Shown piece by piece: positions 11,486-57,800 of a stretch of 64,000 bases of DNA. The notes beneath the pieces are model-generated. The model made no database searches. It was not told the DNA's origin and was given only the letters and a program-made list of their open reading frames with translations. The DNA comes from Apricaphanius iberus (lineage: Eukaryota; Chordata; Actinopteri; Cyprinodontiformes; Aphaniidae): positions 496,001 through 560,000 of the forward strand of contig JAPXFQ010002640.1 in the NCBI GenBank assembly GCA_028564705.1, written 5' to 3'. The position numbers and the translations under genes were made by a program. How positions within the stretch are numbered: position 1 is the first letter of the stretch; every line of letters starts with the position of its first letter.

Positions 11486-13440
11486 CATGTCACGTTGAAG
11501 TGAAATATTCATCGGTGTGGACAGAGACGATGCAAAGGATAAGATGAAATTTGAAAAATATAATTTTTTGCAACACTGCTGCACATGCAGCAAATGCAGT
11601 ATAAAATGCGTCTCCGTTTTTTATCATGGTGTCTTGGAATTTATAGAGATCACACCACCACCCTCCCCTCTGTTGCCCCAGTCCATACATGGATGGACCC
11701 TTATCTTCTGTGGGGAGCATGAGCCAGAAAAAGGTCAAACAGTGAAGAGCACAAATGGCAAAAACTGTAGATTTAGGGAGGGTAGTTTATACCCACAGAG
11801 AATATAAATTTCCAAGTCTTTCCTTCTATGGATGTTTATGGTAATATTCTTTCAATATGTTAGCAAACTTCTTTTACAGTGCAAACCTTACAAACGGAGC
11901 CCCACACGTAGATCAGGAGCATACCTAAATTCAAGATGCTTGCTTCTCATGTGATGCGAAAAGCAGGAACCAAACTCACAACCTTAATGGGACTTCAGAG
12001 GATACAGTCTTCTCACACTTAAATACATACATACTGTAATTTTGCTACAAGGAAAAAAAGGTATAAAAATAAGATACTTTTTCAAAAACATTGACTTTAT
12101 TCCATTACAGAGTATAAACAGGCCTGCTAAATTAATATTATTTTTTCAGAATTCACATCTCATTTAGGACAGCTGGACATTACACCATCAACAGTTTAAG
12201 GCTCGCATGGAATACAATAGACATGTAAAAGAATTGGTCTCATAAAACTCAGTTCAAATGATTTCTTTCTGCAGAATTTCAAATTAAGTTAGCTATTCGT
12301 AGCTACTTTAACATGAGCATTTCAGTAATAAATCAGTTCTGTTGACATTCATTCATCAGGTAATTAACCGCTATGGTATCGTGTTTCCCCTCAGCAACGA
12401 ACCCATTTCACCCCCGTCACATGTCCCCAGCACATCCCTCTGAATGCTAAAATACTTCTAAGAAAAGAGGGTAGACCATAAGGAACCAATAAAATACCTT
12501 CATCACATGAGGACCCATTTCAATGCCATTTTGCTCCACTAAAGAGAGCGTGAAAACATTTTCTGACCCTTCTGTGTCTAGAAAACATATGCTTAAACAA
12601 GAAAATATATAAAACTACATGTAACAGTTTTGTTGGTGGAATTTGATCAGTGTTAACTAATTACTCCGTCTTAGCATAAGTAACATCCATGTAGGCATGA
12701 CAGTCATGTAGGAAAACAAGCCTGTTGTACATTATGTTTTTGAACGCAAAGTGTCAGACTGCAGGATTACAGACATCAGCATGTTATCTCTTAGCACACA
12801 ACATTCTTCACGCTCCCGGTATCTGACACAAAACCAATACCAAGCAGTTTTGGATGACAGACGATTGGTCTTAGGAAGGGGGAGCTAATGTAGATAAGAG
12901 ATAATAGCCTAATACATACTGCTTTAGAATTGATGGGTTGAGAGGTAGGATTGGTGCAACTGCTAACGCCACACTGTTCCTCAATGTTGATCAACATGCT
13001 GAATTAAATCCTTCAAACACCTGAAAGAGGTCTATTAATGCCCTAAGACAAATGCTGCCCAAAGGCAATGAAAGGCAATGTACCTGAATGAAACATTTGA
13101 TATTATATAATACTACGTGTATTAATAATATTATAATGGAGATATGATAAAATATGGGGGTAAAATACATTATTTAAAGTAATAAAAAGTCTCATAATTT
13201 TGTCGTGATTGAAGTGGAATTTGGCTGTCCAATTTGCATTTAATTTCAACATACTTTCCCCCATTTTGAAAGAAAAAAAAACAAACAAAAAAAACAAACA
13301 GAACCTTTTAGTCCCACCCCCCAAAAAATGTGTTTTAATCATAACGCATGACATAGAGAAGGGGTGCCCGAAATGTCTCCCTAAGAGGGCCACTATGAAA
13401 AAAAATCAGAGACCCATGGGCAAAATGTAATAAAATTTAG
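11486..13440. other. no gene seen
   Basis: Flank sequence with no recognisable exon or repeat. Open frames on both strands show no family motif. Confidence 0.45.
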
Positions 13441-13454
13441 ACAAAAGAAAAATA

Positions 13455-14205
13455 CTAAAGTTATTTGCCGATGATGCAAATATTTTCTATAGTAGCGATA
13501 GTAATGAACATATTATTTGCACAGTGAAATGTGAATTAAGTAAAAATAAAAAGTGGATGGAATGTAACAAGCTGTCTTTGAATTTAAGTAAAACTAAAGT
13601 AATGGGTTTTGGTCATTATAAACTAAAGTCCCAACAATTAGTTTAGATAAATGGAGTGAAAATTAAAAATGTTGAAGAGACAACATTTTAAGTGTAATAA
13701 CAGACCATAAGCTAAGTTGGAAAGCACTTATCTAGCAAAAGTCTCAGAAAGACTTGCAATAATTAAAAGAGCCAAGCATATTCTTGACTTTAGTGCATTC
13801 TTTACATCGTACTGTTCTCTAATTCTTCCATATCTAACATACTGTGTTGAAGTATGGGGGAATAACTTCAACACTCCATTACAGTCATTATTTCTATTAC
13901 AGAAAAGGGCGGTACAGATTATACACAAGGCTTGTTATTTTGAACCTACAAATCCTTTCTTAAATCAAAATGATTAAAAATAAATTATATTGTTAAATTA
14001 TATACTCTACAGTTCATGTTCAAAGCATATAATCACTTATTAATAGTTAATATTCAAAAAGTTACAATTAGAGATCTGTCACATGATCTGAAAGGATCTG
14101 GGAACTTTAAAGTGCCAATTGCAGGAACTAGGAGGAGAGGTTTTTCAATGTGTGTGTGTGGAGTCAAGATGTGGAATAATCTGAGGTTTGAACTAAAACA
14201 TTGAA
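13455..14205 (+). mobile_element. LINE reverse-transcriptase remnant (jockey/CR1-like)
   Basis: The plus strand reads LFADDANIFYSSDSNEHI with the catalytic FADD box at 13464-13475, then WMECNKLSLNLSKTKVMGFG, and after a frame change SLILPYLTYCVEVWGN, LQKRAVQII and CVCGVKMWNNL. These are the ordered C-terminal blocks of a non-LTR reverse transcriptase. It is a different lineage from the one at 7988-8841. Stops and a frameshift near 13690 and 13977 make it inactive. Confidence 0.85.
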
Positions 14206-15418
14206 ATAAACTTCAAACTGAACTGAGACCGAAGCCTTATAGTGAAGTACTTATTTATTGTGCAGTTATTTAACCTCAAATAGGAGTTATAATATCAATA
14301 ATAGTCTATTGCTAGTGTCCTGCGTGGTGACCCGTGAACTTGGAGGTGCAGGACAGTGCAGCAGCAAAGGCTCATGGGACATTGTAAAAATTGATAAAAT
14401 ATGAACATTTGTGGTCTTCTGAAGTGTGCACATTTTAATATGTGCACAAATCTACTCTCTGTGCCCCTTTAGTAGCTTGTATTTCAATTTCAAACCTAAT
14501 TTGTTATATTTCAGATATGTCAGCACAATGAGTGAAGACTGTTTGAGCCCAAAATATATGTATGTATTGGGTCAACTTATCAATAGTAGCACTGGTACAG
14601 GAATTATTATCATGATGCACATCAAGTTGACTGTCAGATCTAAGTAGATTTTAGTATAAGATCTAGAGCATCCCCCGACAGGCCAAACTAAATTGATTGG
14701 GAGACAACTTTTGTCTGTAGGCACCCCTGCCATAGAGGGTTAATGAAGTGATTTAAATGCGGACTAAAATTAAGTGGATTTCATTGGCTAATGGGGGAAA
14801 GTTACATGTACAAGTTTTCTGACTTGCATGTGTGTACTGATTGTTACTGTTCAGGCACTTTGGTCTAAAAGTATGTAACAAAAAGGAACAAGAAAAAATA
14901 TGGATTGCAGTAGGTAAAGAATATGTTCAAGAATGCTTAAACGTCTTAAGAGACTATTAATTTTGGCATCATCTGGGAACATTGTTTCTTTCCCATGAGA
15001 AAAGTTACTTCTTGTATTCTGGATAAGAATAGTTCTAAGGGGCTGCTTTAAATACAGTAGGTCAACCTTACGTGAGTAAGGTGGTTTAGTCAACTATAAG
15101 TTTGTGCGCTGCGGCTTCTGTGTGCTTTTATTTCTACGACGCCTGACTGGCTTGTCTCAAAAGGAGATAAATTAAGGACAAATTCTAAAAACACAAGATA
15201 AGGTCCTCCCAAAACAGCACCAGGAGAAAAAAAACACAAAATAAAAAGGCATCAGAGGCCTGGCATTAAGAGACCAATTTTGATGGACCTATTATATTAT
15301 AGACAAAAACTGAAATAATTTGTTCATAAAAACATTATTTACAAACTTCCCTGCAGTCAAAATTCACAGTAAACAAAAGTGCAAAGAGAAACCTATACAA
15401 TGCCTCTGTTGTCTTCAT
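14206..15418. other. ARSB 3' UTR and downstream, no other gene
   Basis: Includes the unmeasured ARSB 3' UTR (possible AATAAA on the minus strand at 15127-15132). Nothing else was recognised. Confidence 0.5.
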
Positions 15419-47732
<32,314 letters not shown>

Positions 47733-48060
47733 TTTAGCTCTGAAGCGCTGCTGCTATCCGTCTGCAACACGGTTGTAAACAAGGAAGTAACGCCCCGGCC
47801 GGCGGGCTGCTTTTAGCGAAGGAACAAGCTGGAGTTTCTGTTTGTTCCGACGAGACAGTGCGGTGTAATATTATATTTAAAGAACTTATTCTGTAAATTT
47901 CAAACCCTAACACTATTGTTTGTAAAAACATTCACAGTGACAGCAGTAACATGCTTGGTTAAACACATTGCTGCTCATTTCCTGTTGCGCAAATTAAAAA
48001 CACTGCCTCGGCTGAAGAAGCCAATCAGAAGGCTGGAAAGAAACAGCGTCATCCCATTTG
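47733..48060 (-). promoter_or_regulatory. putative ARSB 5' UTR and promoter region
   Basis: Sequence directly upstream of the ARSB ATG. The first 90 bp are GC-rich with several CpGs (around 47760-47820), unlike the AT-rich introns. An inverted CCAAT motif lies at about 48020. No TATA box is obvious at a sensible distance. The transcription start is not determinable here. Confidence 0.35.
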
Positions 48061-48552
48061 AGGAAGTCTTCTAGCAATGACTGATTTTCTGGTTTGGACT
48101 GTGCACTAGTAGTAAAACTACTATTACTTATAATATTTTTGAACCAGTGCTTTATAAAGTTACTAAACATAAAGTATAACTTACATCTTAAGGACTATTG
48201 AACTGAACAGGACACTGGTGATCTATTAATTAATACAATTTTAATTGCATTAGTTACACAACAGAGATTTAAACAAACAAGGCATCTCTCTTTTTACATG
48301 TGTGACAGCTTTTTCTCCTGGTCTCTTGGTGGCTCCACACCCTGTTTCAGTTATAACACGGGGACATCTGACCTGTAAACCATGATGTTCCTTTCATGGA
48401 ATCAAAACAAAATTAATCCCCACACACACACTATGATATAGTGTAGGCGTACGCATATAACACAATGGAGGACTTCACATGACATTCGATTTCTCTCTCG
48501 ACTCCATCTTGTCAGAAAACAGGATTTTTTTTCCCTTTTTTTCTTGTTTGCT

Positions 48553-48558
48553 TTTATT
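48553..48558 (-). promoter_or_regulatory. candidate DMGDH poly(A) signal
   Basis: AATAAA on the minus strand about 125 bp after the DMGDH stop codon and within the 948-bp gap before ARSB. It is the nearest canonical hexamer I noticed; use is inferred. Confidence 0.45.
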
Positions 48559-48680
48559 TAAACTGGCCCCCCTGATCTGCAGCCAAACAGTTTAGCATGT
48601 GGACCACATTCCTTCCACCTCCACAATTGTTTCGCACTCACAGCAGCATTCATTAACTGGTCTTTGAGGATGACAGGCGC

Positions 48681-48893
48681 CTATGCTTTAGCCTTGGCTT
48701 TTTTCGCCAGCCGTGTCCGCGTGGGCTCGGTGTGGACGAGGGGCTCCTGGATCACCGTGGCGGGGTACTTCTTGCCCAGCAGCTCCACCTCTACCTGCTG
48801 GCCCACGGAGCACAGCTCCAGGGGCAGGTAACCGAACGCCAGGCTCTGCTGGCTGATGTAGCTGTAGGCCCCAGACGTGGTGTTGCCGACCAC
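48681..48893 (-). CDS. dmgdh: DMGDH last exon and stop
   Basis: Encodes [40 protein letters not shown] and [20 protein letters not shown], then TAG at 48681-48683. The acceptor is TCTCAG|GTGGTC. The lysine-rich tail is usual for the family. Confidence 0.95.
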   Translation of the reverse strand: MVGNTTSGAYSYISQQSLAFGYLPLELCSVGQQVEVELLGKKYPATVIQEPLVHTEPTRTRLAKKAKAKA

Positions 48894-51800
48894 CTGAGAA
48901 AGAGCAGGAGGGGTCCGCTTTAGTGTGCATCAAACGAGCAAAACAACGAGGCCTTCATGAGCTTGTTGTTACCTTGCCGTTGTGCCAAATAGTCTCGTTG
49001 CCTTCTGGGTCGACGTCTTCTGTTTTAACGGACAGGTAGGACAGCTTCCTCTTCAGGCCTTTGGCTTTGATCTCCTGAAGCGCTGCTTTGCCAATAAAGT
49101 CAGCCGGCTGTTCTCAGACATACGCAAAGATTGCGTGTCACAAACATGTCATGGATACTGAAATATCAACACCTCTCATATATAAAAACAACCCTAGTTA
49201 CCTTGTTCAGTTTAATGAAATAGTCCAGCCCAGCCTCCAGAGGATTAGTGTCACAGTTCATCTGAAATGATCAAATGATACTCTCATTTAAGGAATATAG
49301 AAAAGTATTTTCCCCCAAACTAATTCATATTTAGTGCATTAAAAGCAATAAACAACACATGGTAAATTTGGGGAAACGTGCTGGTGGCAGCAACATTCTG
49401 CGAAGATGCTAAACTTGGGACAGAGTTAGTCAGTGGAACATGTGAATTTATATTAGATTAAATTTAACAATGAAAAATTTATTTACCAATTAGGGTAACT
49501 CTAAACAGAACTGGTTGCAATAAATTGTATTTAGTTTTCTCATATTAAAAAAGGGGCTGGATATGTACAATAATTTCCTGATTTTAATTCGTATGTTTCA
49601 GAGCCTGCAACTCCACTTGCTGACTATGATATCTTTATGCATGCTTTCTTAATCGATTGGTGTCCAAAGTAAGTCTCAGGGGTCCTTGTGACCCCTGGGC
49701 TGTTTTTCTACTACCCCCTGATTTCCAATAAAGAATGTTCCAAATTTTGCCTGTTTGCACAGGTAGTTGATGACCTGTTTTAATTAGGGCATAATTTACA
49801 GTTCAGTATTTAGTGATTTTAGTTTTTAAAAATCGTAAATTTCTTTTGGCCCCTGACTTGACAATAATTTCACCGGTTTAAAAAAGTTTGGACATCCTTC
49901 GCTTATTCTTTAAAAAAATATATAACATATTTTTCTTTAGTTGAACTCTGTTTTAGAAACAATTCCCTGGTAATTTACTTTGCAAAAAAAGTTTTATTTT
50001 TTTCATATGGTAATGTGACCTGAAAATCATCCAACCAAATGTGAATAAGGCTATGCGGCAGTAAACTGTAAATGTTTAAGAAAATTGTCTTCGTTGGTAG
50101 AGCCTAATATGTGCAGCAATTCCTAGATAGTACATTTAAAAAGAAAGGTGGAATCAGTGTTTCTACAGTGTGTTTTAGTGAAATTCTTCTGAATATAGTT
50201 TCAGTTGGTGTACCTCAGCTCCCCAGCCCCTGAAACCCTTTTCCAGTCTGAGTGAGGCCATGGCGTAGGTGCCAAAATTGTCGATGCCCTCGTCTTTTCC
50301 TGCTTCCATCATGGCTTTGTACACAGCGGCCGTGTTCTTCTGATCGATGTACAGCTCCCAGCCCAGCTCACCTGCACACATGTGAACACAGAACGTCCAT
50401 AAGCAGCTCCAGACCCGCTCTGGATTCCTCACCATTTTCATTTCATTCCTATATTTTTAAATAAAAGAAAAAAAACTTAGTTGGAAAACATCAAGAGTTC
50501 CTTCATGTTTTCTGACTTTTACAGATTCAAAATAGCACACATCTGAGTCAACAGTTGGTCTATTTCCAAAAAGTACGTTTTAAAGTTCTGAGCAAATTTA
50601 TCTGATTTCTTTGTAAAAACCCACACGGAAATAATCTATATAAACATTAAGGGTTTTAATATATGTTTTGAGGTAGGTTTTGAATATATGCGACGTACAT
50701 AAAATTGCCCCTTTTCCTATATTACAGGTACATATATGTATAGTACCTACCTATATGTAGCTATAATATAGGAAAATGGCAAATTGTTTATATGTCACAT
50801 ATATTCAAAATGTATGCAATTATATAGATTATTGTGATATGTGATGAGGTACTCAGCTTCATGAGTTTATGTTGTGAGAGGTCGTCAACACAGGCAGGAG
50901 CAGGACTTGAACCCCAGCCTCTCAAGTGAGAATCACATACATTCCCCACTCCGCCAAGAGGACAACACAGTCATCACAAGCTATTGAAGATCAAATCAAA
51001 AATTCTGGACAATTTTTTACTTTTGGTGAACAGAATTTATAGAGGTGTGACATTCTGGTCCATTTGTGCCAGCTTCCCTTTTACCAGCTGTATCTGCTAC
51101 TGTTGCTACTCTGTTACACATCTTTTCCCCTTTTCCATTCCCCTCAGATTCATATAAAGTATTAATACTAGACTGAGGTCTACAGGTCATGAGTCGGCTT
51201 CGTTTTACGAATAAATAGGTTGACGTGTGTCCTTTACCAGTGTAGGAAATCCTGATGGCCCTGACAGGGACGCCAGCCAGCTGGATGTTCTTGCAGTGGA
51301 GAAATTTGAAGCCGGCGTCGCTCATATCCTCATCTGTCAGCTTCTGGAGAACCTTCCGGGAATTTGGTCCCGCAATTCCCAGCACACCTATCTCGTCTGT
51401 CACATTACTGATGTCCACGTCACATCTGCCCTCAGCAGCTTCAGCTTCGATCCACCTGAGTCAAGTTCAAACCCAAAACAAACTTTTAAAAACAGTTAAC
51501 ATTGCAGAGTTTCTTTCTGCAGCTTTTTTATTTTATTTTTTTTTGCATACAATTTTTTTTTTTACACAAACTGGGATCATTGACAAAAAGCAACTATAAG
51601 CCCTGCACCTGACTGTGCAGCTTGTAAGCAGTGGAGGTCGCTGCATAGCTATTGATGTTTCCCAGTATCTCTAAAGAGTGTATCTGGGGGGGACGGCTTC
51701 CAACTGGAGCAAAAGGAGTGCAGTTTTTACAGCTGCTGGGTGGTTTTGAATTTCAGAGGTTTTAAAAGAGACAGTAATATAGCTCTTCAGTAAGGATTGA

Positions 51801-54800
51801 GCTTTAACTCCGGCCTGGGTATGAGGGACCAAGAACTAAAAAGCATTCTGAGCTCTCAGTTCTGTGAAAACCAAGTAGAAGACAGCGGATGGAACGTTTT
51901 CTTGTTTTAAAAAAGTACCTTTTAAAGATGGCTGCTTCATACTGTTCTGAGCAATCAGGTCGCTGAAAAATAAGAGACAATATTTCTCTCTTATTTCCAA
52001 ACAGTAGAAAGTGTCTTTATCATGAGAAAGTATGAAAAGAAAGCAACATAGAGGTCCGCCGCACTACCCCTTCCCCACCCCACCCCACCCTCACCTGTTC
52101 CGGCGCTTCATCAGTGACTTGGAGGAAACTACACTTTCCCCTTGCTCACAGCAAAAACTAGTGTGACCGCTCAGACACAAAAAAAAAAGAGATGCAAGAA
52201 AGAAAGTAATCCAAGAAGCAAAAAGGTAAAACTGACATATCTGCATTACTAATGATTATATGTCAAAATAATAGAAATTTTATAAATAACTGCAATTTTT
52301 AATCTTATACAAATTTTACAGAATGATCTACTTCATTTTCTTTTTAAAATAAAACAAAGTAGATCATGGTATATTTTTTTGGTTCAAGTTTTTGTTTTAA
52401 GTACCATCAAATTGTGGTACTTTTAACCAGAGGTGGGAAGAGTACCCAACCATTGTACTCACAGTTAAGAGTAGCACTATTTCAACATATTTCTACCCAA
52501 GTAAAAGTAAAAATTAGCTTTGCAAAATTTCATTTGAGTGAGAGTAAAAAGTATTTGATAAAACGACTATTTAAAGGTCCAGAGTATAACAAATTCGGCT
52601 TTTTATTAACAAAAAACAAGTACTGCTTTCATAAATACGTATTTTTCCGAGGTCTAATCACAATCGCATTATCATGAAAGCGTACCCGTGTCTTAGAATA
52701 TGTTGTTTATAGATACAGATGGTGCACTGCCCCCCCATGTGAGGCTGCCATGTTGCATCGCGATCTTTGAATATGTTAGCCGAAAGGGGTTAAACTTGTT
52801 AGCTTTACGCGTTTTAGCCAGTGACGTCGGGGGGAGGGGGGGAAGGTGAAGAGAAGAAACGAGCAACGAGCATAAATAAAGCAGAATTACGTATGGTTCT
52901 GCACCTCATCACCTGACGAGACAATCGAGCTTGTGCCAGACGTTGACATGATCACAATTATGACACTCCGCAGCGTCTGTAGTAGTAATGACGTGTTATA
53001 ATGGCGAGAAGCCAGAGACCACTGCGTAGTTGCTTGCATTCACTTAGCGCACCACCAGTAGGAGATAATTCTTACACACGGGGGCTTTAAGTTCTGAGTA
53101 ACAGCTGATTTAAAAAATTTTAAATGATGTCATCAGACAGACACAAATATGAAGTGTTGAACCAATTCTGATATTTTAAAGACTAAAGTACAAACAAAAA
53201 TTAAACACTTTGTAAGTCAAATGTTTTCTATATAATACCACCAATTACACTATGTAATATCTGCCAAAAGGCTCAACAAATAGAAAACTGTGTTAGAAAA
53301 AAAGGTTAAGAAAACCAGGTGTTCTTTAATAAACATTTGATGTGTCTGTGTCTAGTGTATTATGTGTTCTTCATTCAGTGAAGTTACTTACAGATGGTAA
53401 AGCATCCATAAATTTTAATTATATAAGAGTATCAACACATCCTAATAATATTACTCAAGTAAAATAAAAAGTACAGTGTAGTAAACCTACTCTTAAAAGT
53501 ATTTTTTTTAAACTTTAAATAAATGAAACTGAGTAAATGTAACTAACATAATTTCCGGACTATAAAGCACACTTGATTATAAGCAGCAACAGCCTATTTT
53601 AGGGAAAAAACATAAATGTGTACATATATATGCCCCACTGATTGATTCACTGATGCCAAAGGTACGTGAAGCCGCTCTGTTTCCTTCTTTAAAATCCAGA
53701 TCGACTGTCTTCAACTTCAAAGCTGTATCATATACATTTCTTTGTTTGTTTTCCATAATGAGGATTTGGGCATGAAAACTGGGTTTTTGCAAATTGTCTC
53801 GCTCTTTTAGTGTCTGTCTGTTCCACTTTTGCTTTCATTGTTCGCGAAAACTTCCGCTCTCACCCATTTCTTTGGGTCTCCAGCAGAAAATAATGAAGAC
53901 TGCCTCTTAAAGACACAGTATCCCTTGAGGGTGAAGAACCTAACCTGTACAATTCATAGATCAAGGAGGCCCTCTAGTGGCTGTTAGCTGTAAACATCTA
54001 TAAATAAACCGCACCGTTGTATTGGCCGCAGGGTTCAAAGCATGGGAAAAAAGTAGCGGCTTATAGTCCAAAAAATTACAGTAGCTACTACCCACCACTG
54101 CTTTTCAATTCATTATAGCGTAGCAATCTCCTGCCAACCCTATAGATTTTTTTAAGTGAAAATTACATTTATAGGATTTTTCAAACAGTACTTTTTCAAA
54201 ACGAAGAAAAATTGTGAATTTCTTCACCGAGTTAGGGACTCATTGGACAAAAGAAATCAGTTAAGCCAATACTGGACACAAACCACCCAGGATATTTAGC
54301 AACCACGTCTGCTATCCTGATTAGCTGGAATGATGCTGATGTATCTCACCTTAGGTCATGGAGCTCAGACCCCGAGCCTGTGATGAGAAGGAACTCTCCT
54401 GGTGTCAGCTGGGTAATGGTGACCTCAGCAAAGACTCTCCCAGCAGGCGTCAGCATGTGGCTGATGTTAGTCTGGCCGACCTTGAAGGTAAATCGCACTT
54501 AAAGCCAGTGCTGATTGGTCATGACCATTTGTGTACCAATCTAGTCACAGTGTCTGTGACTTTTTGCAACAGTTTATGCATGTGCTTTACCTTCGGCATG
54601 GTGTTGGCAAACAGGCGATCGAGCAGCTTGAGCGAGTCCTTCCCTTTTACAATAAACTTCCCGAAAGGCGTGAGGTCGATCACACCCACCTTCTCCATCA
54701 CCAGTCTGCACTCTCTCCCAACAGGTCCGAACCAGTTGGTACGTCTGAAACTGGGCCTGAGGGTCACAAAAGTCAATGAGCGATTTACCTTCTTTAGAAA

Positions 54801-57800
54801 GTAATACATTTTTGTTAAAAGAATGGTTGCTTACATTGCAACTGAGTTTATTGTTCCTTTGCCTGTTAAAGGTCTCGCTCACAGAGAAAACATGCAACAG
54901 CTTTTTTTCACCAAAGAAAGAAGAGATGAGGAAGGAGGTAAGTTAAGTTAGAAATGTTTTCGAAGGTAGCGTAAAAGTTGCATTACTGTTGGCATGTTGG
55001 AGGTGAGACATTTGCACACCATGAATATTTAAATATAAAACTTGTAATCCTGTAGTTTTCAACCCACCCTCTTCACCAACAAACTTCAAACCCCTGAGTA
55101 AGGAGCGTGAAAGCAGTCTTTCCCCCCCCCACACAAACTAACCATAAGGCATTCATTCAAGCTAGAGACCACAGCGAATTTATTGAAAAGACAAGTGAAT
55201 GAGGCCATTTAAGAAAGTAAGAGAAAAGTGCCATGTAACACAAGATTCCATAGCTTTCTGTGTCAATTTTCTATACAAAAACGGACATTTTCGCAGTGCA
55301 GATCAAAGAATGAGGGTTCTTGTTTTTTTCCACATGCTCATTGTCAAATCACCAACTGGGCTCCTTTTACAACGCTTAGTTCTTACAAATGAAGTTGCAT
55401 GTACTGTGTATGGATATTTTCTTTGTGGGAGTTAGTAAATCAAAGAGAGTGCACAGCTACTATCTCATAATTTTCCCTGATATACATTAATATAAAGGTG
55501 TTAGTGGAAGAGAATAGTAAAAAAGCAAAAAAACCTCATTCAGATCACACGAAAATTTCAGGCTTAGAGAAGGCCCCATACTTGTATCCAGTATCATCCC
55601 CTGGTTTGTAGAACCAGTGGGGTTGTTCCCAGCCGGCATGAAACCCCATGGAGCACTTGTCCTTCAGCAGCTCGTAAACGCCGCTTGTCCTAGAGGTTGG
55701 TCGACCAGCCAAACGCTCCTCCTTGGGGTAACCGACTGGAAAAGCCCAAATGATCATTTTAGTGACAGTTCTAAAACAAAGCTGGTCCCATCCTGGAAAC
55801 TTTGCAGTGCTTTTATTTTCTGCTTACCAACGTTGTTGAAGCCATAAGATTCTCTTGCTTTGGCACACATGAAAGGCACATCCGACCATTTGCCGTATCG
55901 GTTGGGATCGCATTCAATCAGGTCATAAGGAGGCTCTCCGTTCCTAATCCAGTCGCTCAGGAACTTGCCAATGCCGCCAGCGTGAATAACGCCATACCTG
56001 GACAAACAAAGTCCACCATAATTTAGTTTCCATATCTCAAAACGTCCAGCTTTTAGGAAATAGTATTTATTAGAAATATCATTCTAATCACTTGCGTCAT
56101 ACACTCACACACACTCAATATTACCACAATGACAAGAAGTATGTTTTGAGGAATCATGGTGAGACTTTCAGACCTATGAACACTGTACCAACTGCCAAGC
56201 ATGGCAGTGGCAGCATCATGCTGAGGAGCTATATTTGCTGCTACTGGTACTGCTGCATCACACAAGGTAGATGGAACAATAAAGGATGATTGACCTTACC
56301 TCTAGTCAACATATGCCTGGTTAAAACTTTAACATTATTGGTTGTTCGAAGAGGACAATAAGATCAAACACCAATTAAACCTTCCTTCGGGATTAGAAAG
56401 AAGCATTCTCTAACAGTGATGGAATAATCTAGTTCTGACCACAGTCCTGTTTAAGGGACTTGTGTCTTGACCCAAGCCACACGCTGATGACTTGCAAAGT
56501 TAATACTGTGAAAATATTAACTCATTATATTGGGGTGGATTACTGGACAAGTTTAATAACAACTTCCCAAAGTCTTTGTAAGCATATGGGTGGGACATTG
56601 ATTAATAATGTTTTCAAATTAATTTTAGCCATGACTCATCATTTTGCGCGTGCTACTTTGTTAGCTCGGTGACAGTATAGGGACACTGAGAACAATAAAT
56701 GTTTTTAATAAAGTAAACCATGCAATGAAGGTTGCCTTTATTCTAGTCGTAAAATCTATCCTCTGCTCTCTTCATTTTCCACTCACTCTAAAGCTGCATT
56801 CCGACCGCACCCGTTGGATACGTCGAGCAACGCATCCAACGGATGAAGTTTGACGCATGTACCTTTGGCTTCCATAGCCTGCTTCTGAGGAAAAAAACCA
56901 CGCATGGGCGGGGCTTCCTCTGTTGCCGCACGTTGTGCACTATGGTGTAACGAGAGAGTGGCTTGGCTTTATTAGCTAGATAAAGCTAGACAACGTTGAC
57001 ATCGGATGCATCAGCGCCCATTATTCAGATGCGTTCTGAGTTCGGGGAGTTTAACCATTTGCTCCAGGAGCTGCATATGGATGAGGTTCGCTTTCAGTTT
57101 CTACTTCCGTCTCTCCCGCACCTAATTTTACGACCTCCTCGGCCGCATCGGAGCTTAAATCTCCTACCAGGACACCAACTACAGGTTCTCTGTTCCTCTT
57201 TAGGAGCGCCTGTCAATCTGACTTCGGTAAGTATCATTTATGATTTTTTAAATCTGCGTTTGTTGAAAATGTTTTCACTGGGCCCGCGCTTCATTCAAGA
57301 TACGGCGTATAGTGACATAACTACAGTGAGACGCTCTGATTGGTTGCCGCACTGCGTTAACTCCGCTGGATCCGTCAAAAGTTCAGCTTGCTGACCTTAT
57401 GTCACGCATGCGTTGGTAAGTTGCCGTATGAAACGCAAGCGTCGTTGACGGAGCCAACGTACTCAACGCAACGCAGAGCCCTTGACGGACCTCTGACGTA
57501 CTCCACCATAGACTTTACATGTAATCTTGCCGCAGCTAACGCAGACCAAATGTGCGGTGCGAATGCAGCTTAAGGTGATAATGACTTTACCTGGAAGATT
57601 CTTTTTGGGACTTGGAGGCGGCTTGCAGGACCTAGTGAATTGACTTGGACTCGAACACTAAGAACTGAAGGATGACTTGAACTCAAGAGAAGGTGACTAG
57701 AGTACAGCACAGTTTCTAAAACCCCCACCTGACTTCTTTTTTTTTCACCTGACATTTTTAATGATTCTTTTAAAGCGACATCCTGGTTAAGGGGTTACCC

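Larger units (their letters stand above)
47733..48680. other. DMGDH-ARSB intergenic gap, 948 bp
   Basis: Everything between the DMGDH stop and the ARSB start. It must hold the DMGDH 3' UTR, its poly(A) site and the ARSB promoter. No open frame with recognisable protein and no clear transposon were seen. Confidence 0.8.
51456..54349 (-). other. DMGDH intron, mostly repeat
   Basis: A 2.9-kb intron; 52427-54101 is a repeat carrying further insertions. 51460-52420 has no identified feature. Confidence 0.8.

Noticed and set aside
51916..51965. Possible extra DMGDH exon (minus strand [13 protein letters not shown] with AG/GT-like edges).
   Set aside because: The exons at 54350-54480 and 51238-51455 join in phase to give LHDLRWIEAE, as conserved in vertebrates, leaving no room for it.
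54358..54804. A 148-codon plus-strand open frame.
   Set aside because: Antisense shadow of two DMGDH exons, with no recognisable protein.
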